NCBI GenBank assembly: GCA_029267635.1
Contig: JAJUIK010000006.1
Location: forward strand, 62,001 to 126,000
Origin: Moraxellaceae bacterium
Lineage (GTDB): Bacteria > Pseudomonadota > Gammaproteobacteria > Pseudomonadales > Moraxellaceae
DNA: 64,000 nt
Reading direction: 5' to 3'
Below the pieces are notes generated by a model. The model was not told the origin of the DNA, did not search any database, and saw only the letters and a list, made by a program, of their open reading frames with translations. Numbering within the stretch: the first letter of the stretch is position 1; the number at the start of each line of letters is the position of its first letter. Positions 16,080 to 25,828 of this stretch are shown here, piece by piece. The position numbers and the translations under genes are program-made.

Positions 16080-16796
16080 ATGAGTCAAGAAGAAAAGTTA
16101 CCCAAGATTTTGATTGTTGAAGATGACGAGCGCTTGGCGGGTTTAACGCAGGAATATTTAATCCGTAACGGCCTGGAAGTTGGGGTAGAAACGGACGGTA
16201 ACCGTGCGATTCGCCGCATTATCAGTGAGCAGCCGGATTTAGTGGTGCTGGATGTGATGTTGCCAGGTGCGGATGGTCTAACAGTATGCCGTGAAGTGCG
16301 CCCGCATTATCATCAACCGATTTTGATGTTGACTGCGCGTACTGAAGACATGGATCAGGTTTTGGGTCTGGAAATGGGCGCGGATGACTATGTGGCTAAA
16401 CCGGTTCAGCCGCGCGTTTTGTTGGCTCGCATCCGTGCCTTGTTACGCCGAACCGATAAAACTCCTGAAGATGAAGTCTTGCAGCGCATTGAGTTCGATG
16501 ACTTGGTGATTGATAATGGCGGCCGTTCGGTTACGCTGAATGGTGAATTGGTTGATTTTACCAGTGCCGAATATGACCTGCTTTGGTTGTTGGCATCCAA
16601 TGCTGGCCGGATCTTGTCGCGTGAAGATATTTTTGAGCGTCTGCGTGGCATTGAATATGACGGTCAGGACCGTTCAATTGATGTACGTATTTCCCGCATC
16701 CGTCCGAAAATTGGCGATGACCCGGAAAACCCGAAACGGATCAAGACGGTACGCAGTAAAGGCTATTTATTTGTGAAGGAAACCAACGGTCTCTAA
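16080..16796 (+). CDS. bfmR: Response regulator BfmR
   Basis: A 238-residue OmpR/PhoB-type regulator that I recognise as Acinetobacter BfmR. The receiver (residues 8-125) has acidic pocket residues EDD at 15-17, phospho-acceptor Asp58 (VVLDVMLPG) and Lys107 region (DYVAKP). The winged-helix DNA-binding domain spans about 138-235 with the recognition helix around RSIDVRISRIRPKI. In A. baumannii BfmR controls pilus-based biofilm formation, capsule, envelope stress resistance and antibiotic tolerance. It overlaps bfmS by 1 nt (TAATG), so the pair is translationally coupled. Regulation probably includes feedback through the upstream palindrome. Confidence 0.95.
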   Translation: MSQEEKLPKILIVEDDERLAGLTQEYLIRNGLEVGVETDGNRAIRRIISEQPDLVVLDVMLPGADGLTVCREVRPHYHQPILMLTARTEDMDQVLGLEMGADDYVAKPVQPRVLLARIRALLRRTDKTPEDEVLQRIEFDDLVIDNGGRSVTLNGELVDFTSAEYDLLWLLASNAGRILSREDIFERLRGIEYDGQDRSIDVRISRIRPKIGDDPENPKRIKTVRSKGYLFVKETNGL

Positions 16797-18499
16797 TGAA
16801 TCTGGGCAACGGGCTAAAAAAACTCTTAAACACGGATATCCGTTTGTTTAAGCACAGTATATTTTTGCGTATTTATGCTGGTTTGGTGATTTTGGTGGTG
16901 CTGATTGCAATTTTTAGCTATCTCCTGGTTCAAATCATTAATTATCAGCGTGCGCAGGAATATCGTGAGTCTTTGACTGATGGGTTGTCTTATGTCATCA
17001 GTCAGGGCGTGGCACGTCAGCCCACCGAGCAGCAAAAGAAAAACTGGATTTCCGATGCGTCAGATTTGCTGGAATTGCCAATTTATTATGTCAATGCCAG
17101 CAAGATTGACCTGTCGCGTGCCGAGAAAAAGCGTCTGGAAGAACAGAAGGCTGCGGTCCGTTATGATGCCAAAAGTCTGGCGGCTTATGTGATTTTGGGG
17201 TTACAGGATGATCCCGATCATTATCTGTATGTCAAAGTCGATAAAATTGGCGAACGTCAGATGAAGGCGTTGCCCATCTTTATCCTGGATTATCTGATTT
17301 ATTATCCGGGACAAGAAGATGAATATCTGCATAAAATCCAGCAGTATTTTTCCTACCCCATTGATATTCAGTCTATTCGTGAGCTGGGACTGGATTCGGA
17401 GCAGATCGGGCGCCTGCGTTTGGACAATAGCGTGATTTTGTATCGCGATAATGCATCCGTGCGAGGCACCACTATTTCCATTGTTTCACCGATGCCGAAC
17501 AATCCGAGTGAAGTATTGGTAATGGGGCCGGTACCGCTGTTTAACTGGATGCCTTTCCAGCTCTCTGCTGGGATTACCTTGCTCAGCCTGTTTTTGTTGA
17601 GTCTGGGGATTTATGGTCTAATTTTGCCAATGCAACGCAAGTTGCGTCAGGTCAATTATGCGCTGGATAAAATGAAATCGGGCAATCTGTCTTTACGTCT
17701 GCCGATTGACGGTACCGATGAAATGGCCAATCTGGCCTCCAGCTATAACAGTATGTCGGATCATATTCAGCGTCTGATTGAGGCGCAGCGTGAACTGATG
17801 CGTGCAGTCTCACATGAGTTGCGGACTCCGGTGGCACGGATTCGTTTTGGTGTAGAAATGCTAACCGATGAGGATGATTATGCCTATCGCGTGCAGCAGA
17901 TGGAGATGATTGATAAAGACATCGAGGCATTAAATACCTTGATTGATGAGATCATGACTTATGCCAAACTTGAGCAGGGTATGCCATCGCTGAATTTTGA
18001 ACAGATCATCCTGGGCGATGTGCTGGAACAGGTGGCGACTGAAACCGAAGCTTTAAAAACCCAGAAGCAGATTGAGCTCATTTCGCCGCCAGCGTATGTG
18101 CTGGTGGATGCAGAACGACGCTATTTACATCGTGTGGTACAAAATCTGGTTGGTAATGCGGTGCGCTACTGTGAGCATAAGGTCAGGATCAGTGGTGGGA
18201 TTCAATCTGATGGTCAGGCGTATGTGTGTGTGGAAGATGATGGTTTAGGGATCCCCGAGCAGGATCGTGCACGTATTTTTGAAGCTTTTTCTCGGCTTGA
18301 TGATAGCCGTACTCGGGCATCAGGTGGCTATGGCTTAGGGCTTTCTATTGTGAGCCGAATTGCCTACTGGTTTGGTGGTCACGTGCAGGTGGATCAAAGT
18401 CCAGTACTGGGCGGGGCGCGCTTTATCATGACCTGGCCAGCAAAGCATTGTGGCAGTCTTGTGGTCAAGAAAGCCCAACGCATAAAAGAAAGCACCTAA
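16796..18499 (+). CDS. bfmS: Sensor histidine kinase BfmS
   Basis: A 567-residue transmembrane kinase partnered with BfmR. TM1 is at about 24-46 and TM2 at about 252-277; between them lies a periplasmic sensor region of roughly 200 residues. A HAMP linker follows (about 278-330), then the H-box with His340 (AVSHELRTPVARIRFG), and the ATPase part with NLVGNAVRY (N box), VEDDGLGIP (G1) and GGYGLGLSIV (G2). BfmS sets the phosphorylation state of BfmR, and in A. baumannii acts largely as a brake on it. The ligand is not evident. Its stop codon lies within the left arm of the following hairpin. Confidence 0.93.
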   Translation: MNLGNGLKKLLNTDIRLFKHSIFLRIYAGLVILVVLIAIFSYLLVQIINYQRAQEYRESLTDGLSYVISQGVARQPTEQQKKNWISDASDLLELPIYYVNASKIDLSRAEKKRLEEQKAAVRYDAKSLAAYVILGLQDDPDHYLYVKVDKIGERQMKALPIFILDYLIYYPGQEDEYLHKIQQYFSYPIDIQSIRELGLDSEQIGRLRLDNSVILYRDNASVRGTTISIVSPMPNNPSEVLVMGPVPLFNWMPFQLSAGITLLSLFLLSLGIYGLILPMQRKLRQVNYALDKMKSGNLSLRLPIDGTDEMANLASSYNSMSDHIQRLIEAQRELMRAVSHELRTPVARIRFGVEMLTDEDDYAYRVQQMEMIDKDIEALNTLIDEIMTYAKLEQGMPSLNFEQIILGDVLEQVATETEALKTQKQIELISPPAYVLVDAERRYLHRVVQNLVGNAVRYCEHKVRISGGIQSDGQAYVCVEDDGLGIPEQDRARIFEAFSRLDDSRTRASGGYGLGLSIVSRIAYWFGGHVQVDQSPVLGGARFIMTWPAKHCGSLVVKKAQRIKEST

Positions 18500-18509
18500 G
18501 TTTAGGTGC
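18492..18509 (+). terminator. Hairpin at the end of bfmS
   Basis: GCACCTAA and TTAGGTGC arms with a 2-nt centre; the bfmS stop is in the left arm. The downstream T-run (at about 18518) is offset, so termination may be inefficient. Confidence 0.55.
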
Positions 18510-18537
18510 AATTTATATATTTTTTTATGTCTTGCCG

Positions 18538-18894
18538 TTATTCCTGAAGGGTACTGTCGGGAGGGAGCAACGCTTTGCCTTCGCGTAGTGCTTGCAAGGC
18601 TGCAACGTGAAACTGCATCATGAGGGCATTATTTTCAATATCCATTTTATATTGTTGAATTAGTTTCTGATCGCCATACAGGGTTTCTACTTTATATTCA
18701 TCGGCAATATTGAGAATGCCTTCCAGATTGGTGGTGGCCGAGGCGAGATCTTGGCGGAAGAGTTGATAAATATCGCTTAAATCAAATATTGCATGGTCAG
18801 CATTTGTGTGTTTCTGCATGTGCTGCTGAATGTGTCGCATCAAGAGTTGTGCAAACAAAAAGTAATCCGGCTGGTGGGTATATTCTAGGCTCAT
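18538..18894 (-). CDS. Uncharacterised small protein
   Basis: 118 residues, no family recognised. It is predicted soluble and mostly helical, without a signal peptide or a long hydrophobic segment; His and Gln are frequent in residues 18-35 (the MRHIQQHMQKH stretch). It converges with bfmS and lies 96 nt downstream of the diguanylate cyclase gene on the same strand. The coding frame is clean and its codon use looks like the neighbours', so it is probably a real gene of limited distribution. Confidence 0.6.
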   Translation of the reverse strand: MSLEYTHQPDYFLFAQLLMRHIQQHMQKHTNADHAIFDLSDIYQLFRQDLASATTNLEGILNIADEYKVETLYGDQKLIQQYKMDIENNALMMQFHVAALQALREGKALLPPDSTLQE

Positions 18895-18990
18895 GTCTGT
18901 TATTCCTTGTTATTGATTTTTATGTGTATAGAGCAATATCACATCCTGCTGTAAAAGTGAATGAAGGGTATGTAACTGAATCGCGTCATT

Positions 18991-20418
18991 TTAGTTGGCG
19001 GTGATGACCTGGTTGCGTCCGCAACGTTTGGCTTGATACAAAGCATCATCTGCTTGTTTTAAGCACATTTCAATAGAATCTGTGTGTTGTGGTGGGCAGA
19101 TATGTACGCCAATACTGGTCTGAATCCGGATCATTTGTCCTGGGCTAATTTCAATCTGCTTTTGACTGAGATTATGGCGGATGCGTTCAGCAATTTCTAA
19201 AGCATATTCGGGGGGAGTATCAATCAACAAGGCAGCAAATTCCTCGCCACCTAAACGGCCGAGAAGATCATAGCTGCGCAGGTTTTTCTGGATGATCTCT
19301 GCACAGTTTCGTAAGGCAATGTCGCCCGCCTGATGGCCATAGGTGTCATTCACTTGCTTGAAATGATCGATATCCAGCATGAGGACGGCAGCGTAGCGCT
19401 GTTTGCTCTGCATTTGTTCCAGTAAGGCATTGGCTGATTCCATAAACTGGCGGCGCGTTAAGCAGGTGGTTAAGTCATCATAAGCCAGATTGTATTGTAA
19501 CTGCCGGATCAGGCGTGAACGGATTTCATCAATACTGGACACGGTAAGTGGTGCAATCGCCATCATGATGATGCCTAAACGCAGTGAAATGCTATTTTGT
19601 GTATAAAGCTGCGGGTAGACAACCAGATATTCTTTGGTAAACCAGAAAATAATACAACCACAGGCAAATGAAGTAATCAACGTAACAAAGAAATGGCGAT
19701 AGGTCAGCGCACACCAAATCAAGGCTGCAATCGGATAGAGGAGTGATCCGGGGCCTGAATCAACATAACTCATAAATAATGAAAAAATGACTGCCAGCAA
19801 AGGTAGGCTATGAATCACGGGATTGTGCCCATGTGCAATCGGTGCCAAGATAAATTTTTTCTTTTTCCAGCGTGGAATGTTGAGCACGATCGGTAAAAGT
19901 AACAGGGCGTTTTGTAACTCTGCGGTAAACCAGTCACCGACTTCGAGCAGGAACGGTCCATTCATAAAGGCGGTCGTGATCTGTGGCACTGCAATTGCTG
20001 CGAATGAAGCGCCGAGCAAACTACCCAGGGTGCAGAACAAGAAAATGAACAGGTAAAAATAGCCGCGATGCAGTGAGTGAATAAAGTCGCGAAAATAACT
20101 GTATAGCAGCAGGGTGGCGACCACGTAAATCATATTCGCCGTGGTGAGAACTGTGCTTAACAGTAAATCACTCCCCGTGCTGAGATCAGCAAGCATATAA
20201 CCGCAGAATGCACCGAGCAGACTATAAATAGAACGTGTCTGTGGATATCGTGCAAGCAAGCCAAGAAAAACTGAATTGGCCGGCCAGAACGAGGCGAGAA
20301 ACGCATGCGGACGTGTTGCAATACCCAGCCATCCCAGCATGAGCAGAATGCAGGTAAATAAACAAAATAGCGTTAAAGGTGAGAAACGGGATTCTCTTCC
20401 TGTATGCAGCTGCAGCAT
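18991..20418 (-). CDS. MASE1-type membrane diguanylate cyclase
   Basis: 475 residues. The N-terminal half (about 1-305) has around eight hydrophobic segments and the MASE1-like motif FWPANSVFLGLLARYP near residue 43, a membrane sensor module found on cyclic-di-GMP enzymes. The C-terminal GGDEF domain (about 310-475) has the active-site motif GGEEF at 390-394, the MLDIDHFKQVND metal and nucleotide segment, and an RSYD inhibitory site five residues before GGEEF. It should therefore be an active, product-inhibited diguanylate cyclase that turns two GTP into cyclic-di-GMP. Its signal is unknown. The nearby bfmRS and pil genes also govern surface behaviour, but shared regulation is only a guess. 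Confidence 0.88.
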   Translation of the reverse strand: MLQLHTGRESRFSPLTLFCLFTCILLMLGWLGIATRPHAFLASFWPANSVFLGLLARYPQTRSIYSLLGAFCGYMLADLSTGSDLLLSTVLTTANMIYVVATLLLYSYFRDFIHSLHRGYFYLFIFLFCTLGSLLGASFAAIAVPQITTAFMNGPFLLEVGDWFTAELQNALLLLPIVLNIPRWKKKKFILAPIAHGHNPVIHSLPLLAVIFSLFMSYVDSGPGSLLYPIAALIWCALTYRHFFVTLITSFACGCIIFWFTKEYLVVYPQLYTQNSISLRLGIIMMAIAPLTVSSIDEIRSRLIRQLQYNLAYDDLTTCLTRRQFMESANALLEQMQSKQRYAAVLMLDIDHFKQVNDTYGHQAGDIALRNCAEIIQKNLRSYDLLGRLGGEEFAALLIDTPPEYALEIAERIRHNLSQKQIEISPGQMIRIQTSIGVHICPPQHTDSIEMCLKQADDALYQAKRCGRNQVITAN

Positions 20419-20853
20419 GATTCCACTCTTGAAAAACCCGTAATAACGGCCCGATAACGACAGATTTATTGTTTTGTTTATTTAATAATCATAACATTTT
20501 GTATCATAAAGACAACAAAATGTTTCTGTTGTTAAGTTAATTTATAAAGTCTAGCTACATAAAAAAGAATGTGAAGTGCTAGACAATAATGGTTAAAAAT
20601 GACAATTATGAAAAAAGTGATGAGCTTTGTTTTTTTGATTTAATAAAACGATCATGTGGGGTTTGAATAGCTGCAAACTGCCGTAGATACATAAAATTGC
20701 ATAAAAAATCAGCCAAAAGGCTAAGACGCATTAACTAGCAAGAGAAATCATAAATCAGGTACAATTGGCGGGATTAATTTTATGTTTGGTGTATTTTAGG
20801 CCAATACATTCCATTCTTTGTTAATAATTAGGCCTGCCAGGAGTTATCCCCGC
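20419..20853. other. Divergent spacer between the diguanylate cyclase gene and nuoA
   Basis: 435 nt of AT-rich DNA that must contain the promoter of the 15-kb nuo operon. It includes the inverted repeat at 20493-20524 and a shorter TGTATT/AATACA repeat at 20790-20808. A TACAAT near 20759 could be a -10 but lacks a clear -35. No gene is evident. Confidence 0.55.
20493..20524. repeat. Perfect 10-bp inverted repeat
   Basis: AACATTTTGT (20493-20502) and ACAAAATGTT (20515-20524) with a 12-nt loop, 75 nt upstream of the diguanylate cyclase start. It could be an operator for a dimeric regulator. Confidence 0.5.
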
Positions 20854-21405
20854 ATGAGTGCCATTACTCCATACGACTGGGCAATTATTGCCTTCGTGAT
20901 CGGCGTTACATTTCTTTGCGTCTTTATGCTCACTGTTCCTTTACTCCTCGGGGGTAAATCATGGGGCCGTGCCAAACAAGAGCAATTCGAGTCAGGTGTG
21001 GTGAGTGCTGGTGGTGCACGCATTCGCTTGTCGGCAAAATTCTATTTGGTTGCAATTTTCTTCGTGGTTTTCGATTTGGAAGCACTGTATCTCTACGCAT
21101 GGGCAACATCGGTGCGTGAAGTAGGTTGGTTTGGTTATACCACCGTGGTGATTTTCGTGGTCGATTTATTGATTGCCTTGGTTTATGCATTTTCTGTAGG
21201 AGCGTTGAACTGGGCTCCATCCGATCGTCGTAAATCAGCCGGTGTTCAGGCGAAAATTGGTTCACCGAATATGAATATTGCGGACATTACCCGCTTCAAT
21301 TCTATTGAAGAGCTGGTGGTTGATCCTACAGGTCAGATTCCCGCTCAATCCTCTGGTCGTGTGAAATCTAAAACACCGACTGCCTTGTCATCAGAACAGG
21401 AGTAA
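20854..21405 (+). CDS. nuoA: NADH-quinone oxidoreductase subunit A
   Basis: A 183-residue membrane subunit with three hydrophobic segments (about 8-30, 65-85 and 92-113) and the conserved FESG and DLEALYLYAW motifs. It belongs to the quinone-site end of the complex I membrane arm. The C-terminal hydrophilic extension (about 130-183) makes it longer than the E. coli protein (147 aa). The ATG at 20854 is preferred to an upstream TTG at 20818, with AGGAG about 10 nt ahead. First gene of the 13-gene nuo operon; nuoB follows after 6 nt. Confidence 0.94.
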   Translation: MSAITPYDWAIIAFVIGVTFLCVFMLTVPLLLGGKSWGRAKQEQFESGVVSAGGARIRLSAKFYLVAIFFVVFDLEALYLYAWATSVREVGWFGYTTVVIFVVDLLIALVYAFSVGALNWAPSDRRKSAGVQAKIGSPNMNIADITRFNSIEELVVDPTGQIPAQSSGRVKSKTPTALSSEQE

Positions 21406-21411
21406 CTCGGG

Positions 21412-22089
21412 ATGAAATATACCCTAACCCGTGCGAATCCAGATGCTGAGCAATATCCACTTCAAGATCGTCAGATTGTGACTGATCCGCTTGAAGAAGA
21501 AGTGAATAAAAATGTGTTCATGACCCGTTTAGAGGACGTGTTACACACAGCTGTGAACTGGGGCCGTAAAAACTCATTATGGCCTTTTAACTTTGGTACA
21601 TCATGCTGCTACGTCGAGTATGCAACCACCTTAACGGGTGTGCATGACTTGTCGCGTTTTGGTGCCGAGGTTATCCGTGCTTCGCCGCGTCAGGCGGATT
21701 TGATGATTGTTGCCGGAACTTGCTTTGTGAAAATGGCACCGGTGATCCAGCGCCTGTATGAGCAAATGCTGGAGCCGAAATGGGTTATTTCCATGGGCGC
21801 GTGTGCGAACTCTGGCGGGATGTACGACATTTATTCTGTTGTACAAGGGGTCGATAAAATCATTCCTGTAGACGTGTATATTCCGGGTTGTCCACCACGT
21901 CCTGAAGCATTAATTCAAGCCTTGATGCTGTTACAAGACCAAATTCAGTTAGAGCGTCGTCCGCTTTCTGCGGTGATTGGTGATGATCTTCAGCCAGTGT
22001 ATAAGCCAAAGATGATGCCAGAACGTGACCGTAAGAACGCTGAACGTATTGCAGTGAAAAACTTACGCTCTATGGATGAAATTGAATAA
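21412..22089 (+). CDS. nuoB: NADH-quinone oxidoreductase subunit B
   Basis: A 225-residue peripheral subunit that binds the terminal [4Fe-4S] cluster N2, which hands electrons to quinone. Ligands are visible as the adjacent Cys65-Cys66 ([10 protein letters not shown]), the cysteine of MGACANSGG, and that of PGCPPRPEA. It is strongly conserved in the [18 protein letters not shown] region. It lies between nuoA and the fused nuoCD with an 85-nt gap, the longest inside the operon, which holds no recognisable signal beyond the nuoCD ribosome-binding site. Confidence 0.97.
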   Translation: MKYTLTRANPDAEQYPLQDRQIVTDPLEEEVNKNVFMTRLEDVLHTAVNWGRKNSLWPFNFGTSCCYVEYATTLTGVHDLSRFGAEVIRASPRQADLMIVAGTCFVKMAPVIQRLYEQMLEPKWVISMGACANSGGMYDIYSVVQGVDKIIPVDVYIPGCPPRPEALIQALMLLQDQIQLERRPLSAVIGDDLQPVYKPKMMPERDRKNAERIAVKNLRSMDEIE

Positions 22090-22174
22090 TTTTAACGAAA
22101 AGTTTTAGTGCACCCGTATGGGTGTAATTGTCGTTAGAGTTGACCGAATTTGTATTAAATAGGAAGCCAAGCCA

Positions 22175-23962
22175 ATGGCTGAAACTGACATTGCTATGCC
22201 AGAATCAACTGCGGTTGATTCACGCCCAGCATTTGCAATTGTAGAAGAACTCAAAACCAAATTTGGTGAGAACTTCTACGTGCAGGCGACTTGTGAAGAG
22301 TTTCCAACAGTCTGGGTTGAGCGCGCACGCGTGCAAGAAGTCCTTATGTTCCTGCGTAAAGTGGAACGTCCTTATGTCATGCTGTTTGACCTGTCTGCGG
22401 TGGATGAGCGTTTACGTGTTCATCGTGACGGTTTGCCAGCATCTGACTTTACCGTGTTCTATCACTTGTTATCGCTAGAGCGTAACAGTGATATCCGTAT
22501 CAAGGTTGCGTTAAACGAGAATGATCTGAACATTCCAACCGCAACCAATATTTGGCCAAATGCCAACTGGTACGAGCGTGAAGCGTATGACATGTTCGGG
22601 ATCAATTTCGAAGGGCATCCAATGCTCCGTCGTATATTGTTGCCAACCTACTGGGAAGGTCATCCGCTACGTAAAGAATATTCTGCACGTGCGACAGAAT
22701 ATACGCCGTATATGCAGAACCAAGCCAAACAGGATTTCGAACAAGAGCATTTACGTTTTGTACCGGAAGATTGGGGTCTAAAACGTGGCAATGCTGATGA
22801 AGACTTCATGTTCCTGAACTTGGGTCCGAACCACCCATCTGCGCACGGTGCGTTCCGTGTAGTTTTGCAGTTGGATGGTGAAGAAGTGAAAGACTGTGTG
22901 CCTGATATTGGCTATCACCACCGCGGTGTGGAAAAGATGGCTGAACGTCAGACCTGGCATTCTTTCATTCCTTATACCGACCGTGTTGACTACCTCGGTG
23001 GTTGTGCGCAAAACATGCCATATGTGATGGCGGTTGAGCAGCTTGCAGGCATTAAGGTGCCAGAGCGTGCACAAGTGATCCGTGTCATGCTGAACGAATT
23101 ATTCCGTATCAATAACCACTTATTGTTCTGTGGTACGGCGATTCAGGATGCCGGCGGTATGACGCCAGTTTTCTACATGTTCGCAGACCGTCAAAAAGTC
23201 TATGACATCGTTGAGGCGATCACCGGTTACCGTATGCACCCAGCTTGGTTCCGTATCGGTGGTACTGCACACGACTTGCCAAACAACTGGCAAAAACTGG
23301 TGCGTGAACTGCTCGAATGGATGCCAAAACGTCTGAACGAATACTATACCGCGGCATTGAAAAACTCGGTGTTTATCGGTCGTACCCGTAATGTTGCACA
23401 ATACGATGCAAAATCGGCATTGGCATGGGGTGTAACCGGTACTGGTTTACGTGCAACAGGTATTGACTTCGACGTACGTAAATACCGTCCGTACAGTGGC
23501 TATGAAAACTTTGATTTCGACGTTCCAGTGGAATACGAAGGTGACGCTTACGCACGTGTCTTGGTGCACTTCCGTGAAATCACCGAGTCATTGAAGATCA
23601 TTCAGCAGTGTCTGGATAACATGCCATCGGGTCCTTATAAAGCGGATCACCCATTGGCTGTTCCACCACCAAAAGACAAGACATTACAAGATATTGAAAC
23701 CTTAATTACGCACTTCTTGAGCGTTTCTTGGGGTCCTGTCATGCCTGCAGGTGAGTCATCCTTCATGACTGAAGTAGTGAAAGGCGCGAGTACTTATTAT
23801 CTGACTTCTGACAAGTCGACCATGAGTTATCGTACCCGTATCCGTACACCGACTTTCACGCACTTGCAGCAAATGCCTTCCGTGATTAACGGCAGTCTGG
23901 TATCTGACTTGATCATTTATTTAGCGACCATTGACGTGGTTATGGCTGACGTGGATCGCTAA
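22175..23962 (+). CDS. nuoCD: NADH-quinone oxidoreductase fused subunits C/D
   Basis: A 595-residue fusion. Residues about 20-190 are the NuoC (30 kDa) part with [17 protein letters not shown] and [18 protein letters not shown]; residues about 210-595 are NuoD (49 kDa) with [15 protein letters not shown] and [14 protein letters not shown], which line the quinone pocket next to N2. The C-D fusion is typical of gammaproteobacteria such as E. coli and Pseudomonas. The subunit forms the connecting part of the peripheral arm. NuoE follows 14 nt later. Confidence 0.97.
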   Translation: MAETDIAMPESTAVDSRPAFAIVEELKTKFGENFYVQATCEEFPTVWVERARVQEVLMFLRKVERPYVMLFDLSAVDERLRVHRDGLPASDFTVFYHLLSLERNSDIRIKVALNENDLNIPTATNIWPNANWYEREAYDMFGINFEGHPMLRRILLPTYWEGHPLRKEYSARATEYTPYMQNQAKQDFEQEHLRFVPEDWGLKRGNADEDFMFLNLGPNHPSAHGAFRVVLQLDGEEVKDCVPDIGYHHRGVEKMAERQTWHSFIPYTDRVDYLGGCAQNMPYVMAVEQLAGIKVPERAQVIRVMLNELFRINNHLLFCGTAIQDAGGMTPVFYMFADRQKVYDIVEAITGYRMHPAWFRIGGTAHDLPNNWQKLVRELLEWMPKRLNEYYTAALKNSVFIGRTRNVAQYDAKSALAWGVTGTGLRATGIDFDVRKYRPYSGYENFDFDVPVEYEGDAYARVLVHFREITESLKIIQQCLDNMPSGPYKADHPLAVPPPKDKTLQDIETLITHFLSVSWGPVMPAGESSFMTEVVKGASTYYLTSDKSTMSYRTRIRTPTFTHLQQMPSVINGSLVSDLIIYLATIDVVMADVDR

Positions 23963-23976
23963 GGGGTAAACGCATT

Positions 23977-24486
23977 ATGATGATTTTGACTGATAAAAAG
24001 CCACGCGTGAATGTTGAAGGGATTTTGACTGCGGACGAAATTCACGAAATTGAACATCACATTGGTCACTATCCGTACCCACGTGCGGCATCGCTAGATG
24101 CCTTGAAGTGTGTACAGCGCCGTAATGGCTGGGTAGATGACGCGCAGCTGAATGCGATTGCACAATTGTTGACCATTAGTGTTGCAGATTTGGAAGGTGT
24201 TGCCACTTTCTATAACCGTATTTACCGTCAGCCGGTTGGCCGTCACGTAATTTTGTTATGTGATTCGATCGCCTGCTTCCTGATGGGGGCGGAAACCTTG
24301 GCAGAAGCGTTCCAGCGTGAATTGGGGATCCAGTTCGGTCAAACCACGACCGATGGCCGCTTCACTTTGCTGCCGATTTGCTGCCTAGGCAACTGCGACA
24401 AAGGTCCGACGTTGATGATTGATGAAGATACTCACGGTCTAGTTGAAGTGACATCAATTAAACAGTTACTGGAGAAGTATGTATGA
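23977..24486 (+). CDS. nuoE: NADH-quinone oxidoreductase subunit E
   Basis: A 169-residue thioredoxin-like subunit holding the [2Fe-2S] cluster N1a. Ligands are Cys95 and Cys100 (CDSIAC) plus Cys136 and Cys140 (CLGNC). N1a accepts an electron from FMN off the main pathway and may limit radical formation. Two ATG codons in tandem (23977 and 23980) can serve as the start. The gene overlaps nuoF by 4 nt (ATGA), consistent with the tight NuoE-NuoF pairing in the NADH dehydrogenase module. Confidence 0.96.
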   Translation: MMILTDKKPRVNVEGILTADEIHEIEHHIGHYPYPRAASLDALKCVQRRNGWVDDAQLNAIAQLLTISVADLEGVATFYNRIYRQPVGRHVILLCDSIACFLMGAETLAEAFQRELGIQFGQTTTDGRFTLLPICCLGNCDKGPTLMIDEDTHGLVEVTSIKQLLEKYV

Positions 24487-25817
24487 ATACCGAACCAAAA
24501 CCAATTTATGGTGACGGTAACCCAGAAACCCATCCATTAACTTGGCGTTTGAGCAAACAAGAACATGTGCGTAGTGCGGACGATTATGAAGCACTAGAGG
24601 GTTATGCGGGCTTCAAAAAAGCCGTAACCATGCCACCGAAAGATGTTCTTGAAATTATTAAGGCGGCAACGGTAAAAGGTCGTGGTGGTGCAGGCTTCCC
24701 AGCAGGTATTAAATGGTCATTGATGGCACCGAATGACAACTCAGGTCCTCGTTACCTGATTTGTAATGCCGATGAGATGGAACCGGGCACCTTCAAAGAC
24801 CGTTTGTTGATGGAAAAACTTCCACATCAATTGATCGAAGGGATGCTGATCGCGGGTTATACCCTTGAAGCAACTCATGGTTATATCTTTATCCGTGGTG
24901 AATACATCGAAGCAGCGCAATATTTAAACGAAGCGCTTGAGCAGATCCGTGCCAAAGGTTACCTGGGTGAAAACATCCTCGGAACCGGCTGGAACTTCGA
25001 AATGTATGTACACACCGGTGCAGGCCGTTATATCTGTGGTGAAGAAACCGCATTGATTAACTCGCTGGAAGGTCGTCGTGCGAATCCGCGTACCAAACCA
25101 CCATTCCCGCAGGTTGCAGGGGCTTGGGGTCGTCCTACGATTGTCAACAACGTAGAGACCTACAACAACTTGCCAGCTATTATGCTGCGTGGCCCTGAAT
25201 GGTATATCGGTTTGTCTGCGGGTAAATCGAAAGATCCAGGCACCAAGATTTACGGTGCATCAGGCAAGGTGAAATTCCCGGGTCTATGGGAATTGCCATT
25301 TGGTACCACAGCACGTGAAGTGATCGAAGAGCATGCCGGCGGTATGCGTGATGGCTTGAAACTCAAAGCATGGTTGCCAGGTGGTGCATCAACAGACTTC
25401 TTGGCTGCTGAACACATTGATTTGCCAATGGATGCGGAAAGCATCATGAAAGCAGGCTCACGTTTGGGTACCTGTTTGCTGATGGTGGTTGATGAAACCC
25501 AATGTATGGTTTCAGCGACACGTAACCTGGAAGAATTCTTTGCGCGTGAATCATGTGGTTTCTGTACACCATGCCGTGATGGTTTACCTTGGGCCGTGAA
25601 AGCGCTGAAAGCACTGGAAACCGGCGAAGGTAAGCAGGAAGATATCGACCATTTACAAGAGCTGACGCGTAAACTGTGGATCGGTAAGACTTTCTGTGCC
25701 CACGCACCAGGTGCGATGGAACCACTCATGGGCGCACTCAAACATTTCCGTGGCGAGTTTGAAGCAAAAGTGGCGAATCGTCCTGCTGCTCAAGCAAGCA
25801 ACGTAGAACAAGCTTAA
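24483..25817 (+). CDS. nuoF: NADH-quinone oxidoreductase subunit F
   Basis: A 444-residue subunit that oxidises [14 protein letters not shown] (about residues 61-70) is the NADH/FMN loop, [14 protein letters not shown] contacts FMN, and the C-terminal [12 protein letters not shown] plus FCAHAPGA supply the four cysteines of [4Fe-4S] cluster N3. With NuoE and NuoG it forms the electron input module. It overlaps nuoE and is followed by nuoG after 11 nt. Confidence 0.97.
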   Translation: MNTEPKPIYGDGNPETHPLTWRLSKQEHVRSADDYEALEGYAGFKKAVTMPPKDVLEIIKAATVKGRGGAGFPAGIKWSLMAPNDNSGPRYLICNADEMEPGTFKDRLLMEKLPHQLIEGMLIAGYTLEATHGYIFIRGEYIEAAQYLNEALEQIRAKGYLGENILGTGWNFEMYVHTGAGRYICGEETALINSLEGRRANPRTKPPFPQVAGAWGRPTIVNNVETYNNLPAIMLRGPEWYIGLSAGKSKDPGTKIYGASGKVKFPGLWELPFGTTAREVIEEHAGGMRDGLKLKAWLPGGASTDFLAAEHIDLPMDAESIMKAGSRLGTCLLMVVDETQCMVSATRNLEEFFARESCGFCTPCRDGLPWAVKALKALETGEGKQEDIDHLQELTRKLWIGKTFCAHAPGAMEPLMGALKHFRGEFEAKVANRPAAQASNVEQA

Positions 25818-25828
25818 GGAATTCGACT

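Noticed and set aside
25250..25741. 163-codon minus-strand frame in nuoF
   Set aside because: Antisense to intact, conserved nuoF with no independent signal.
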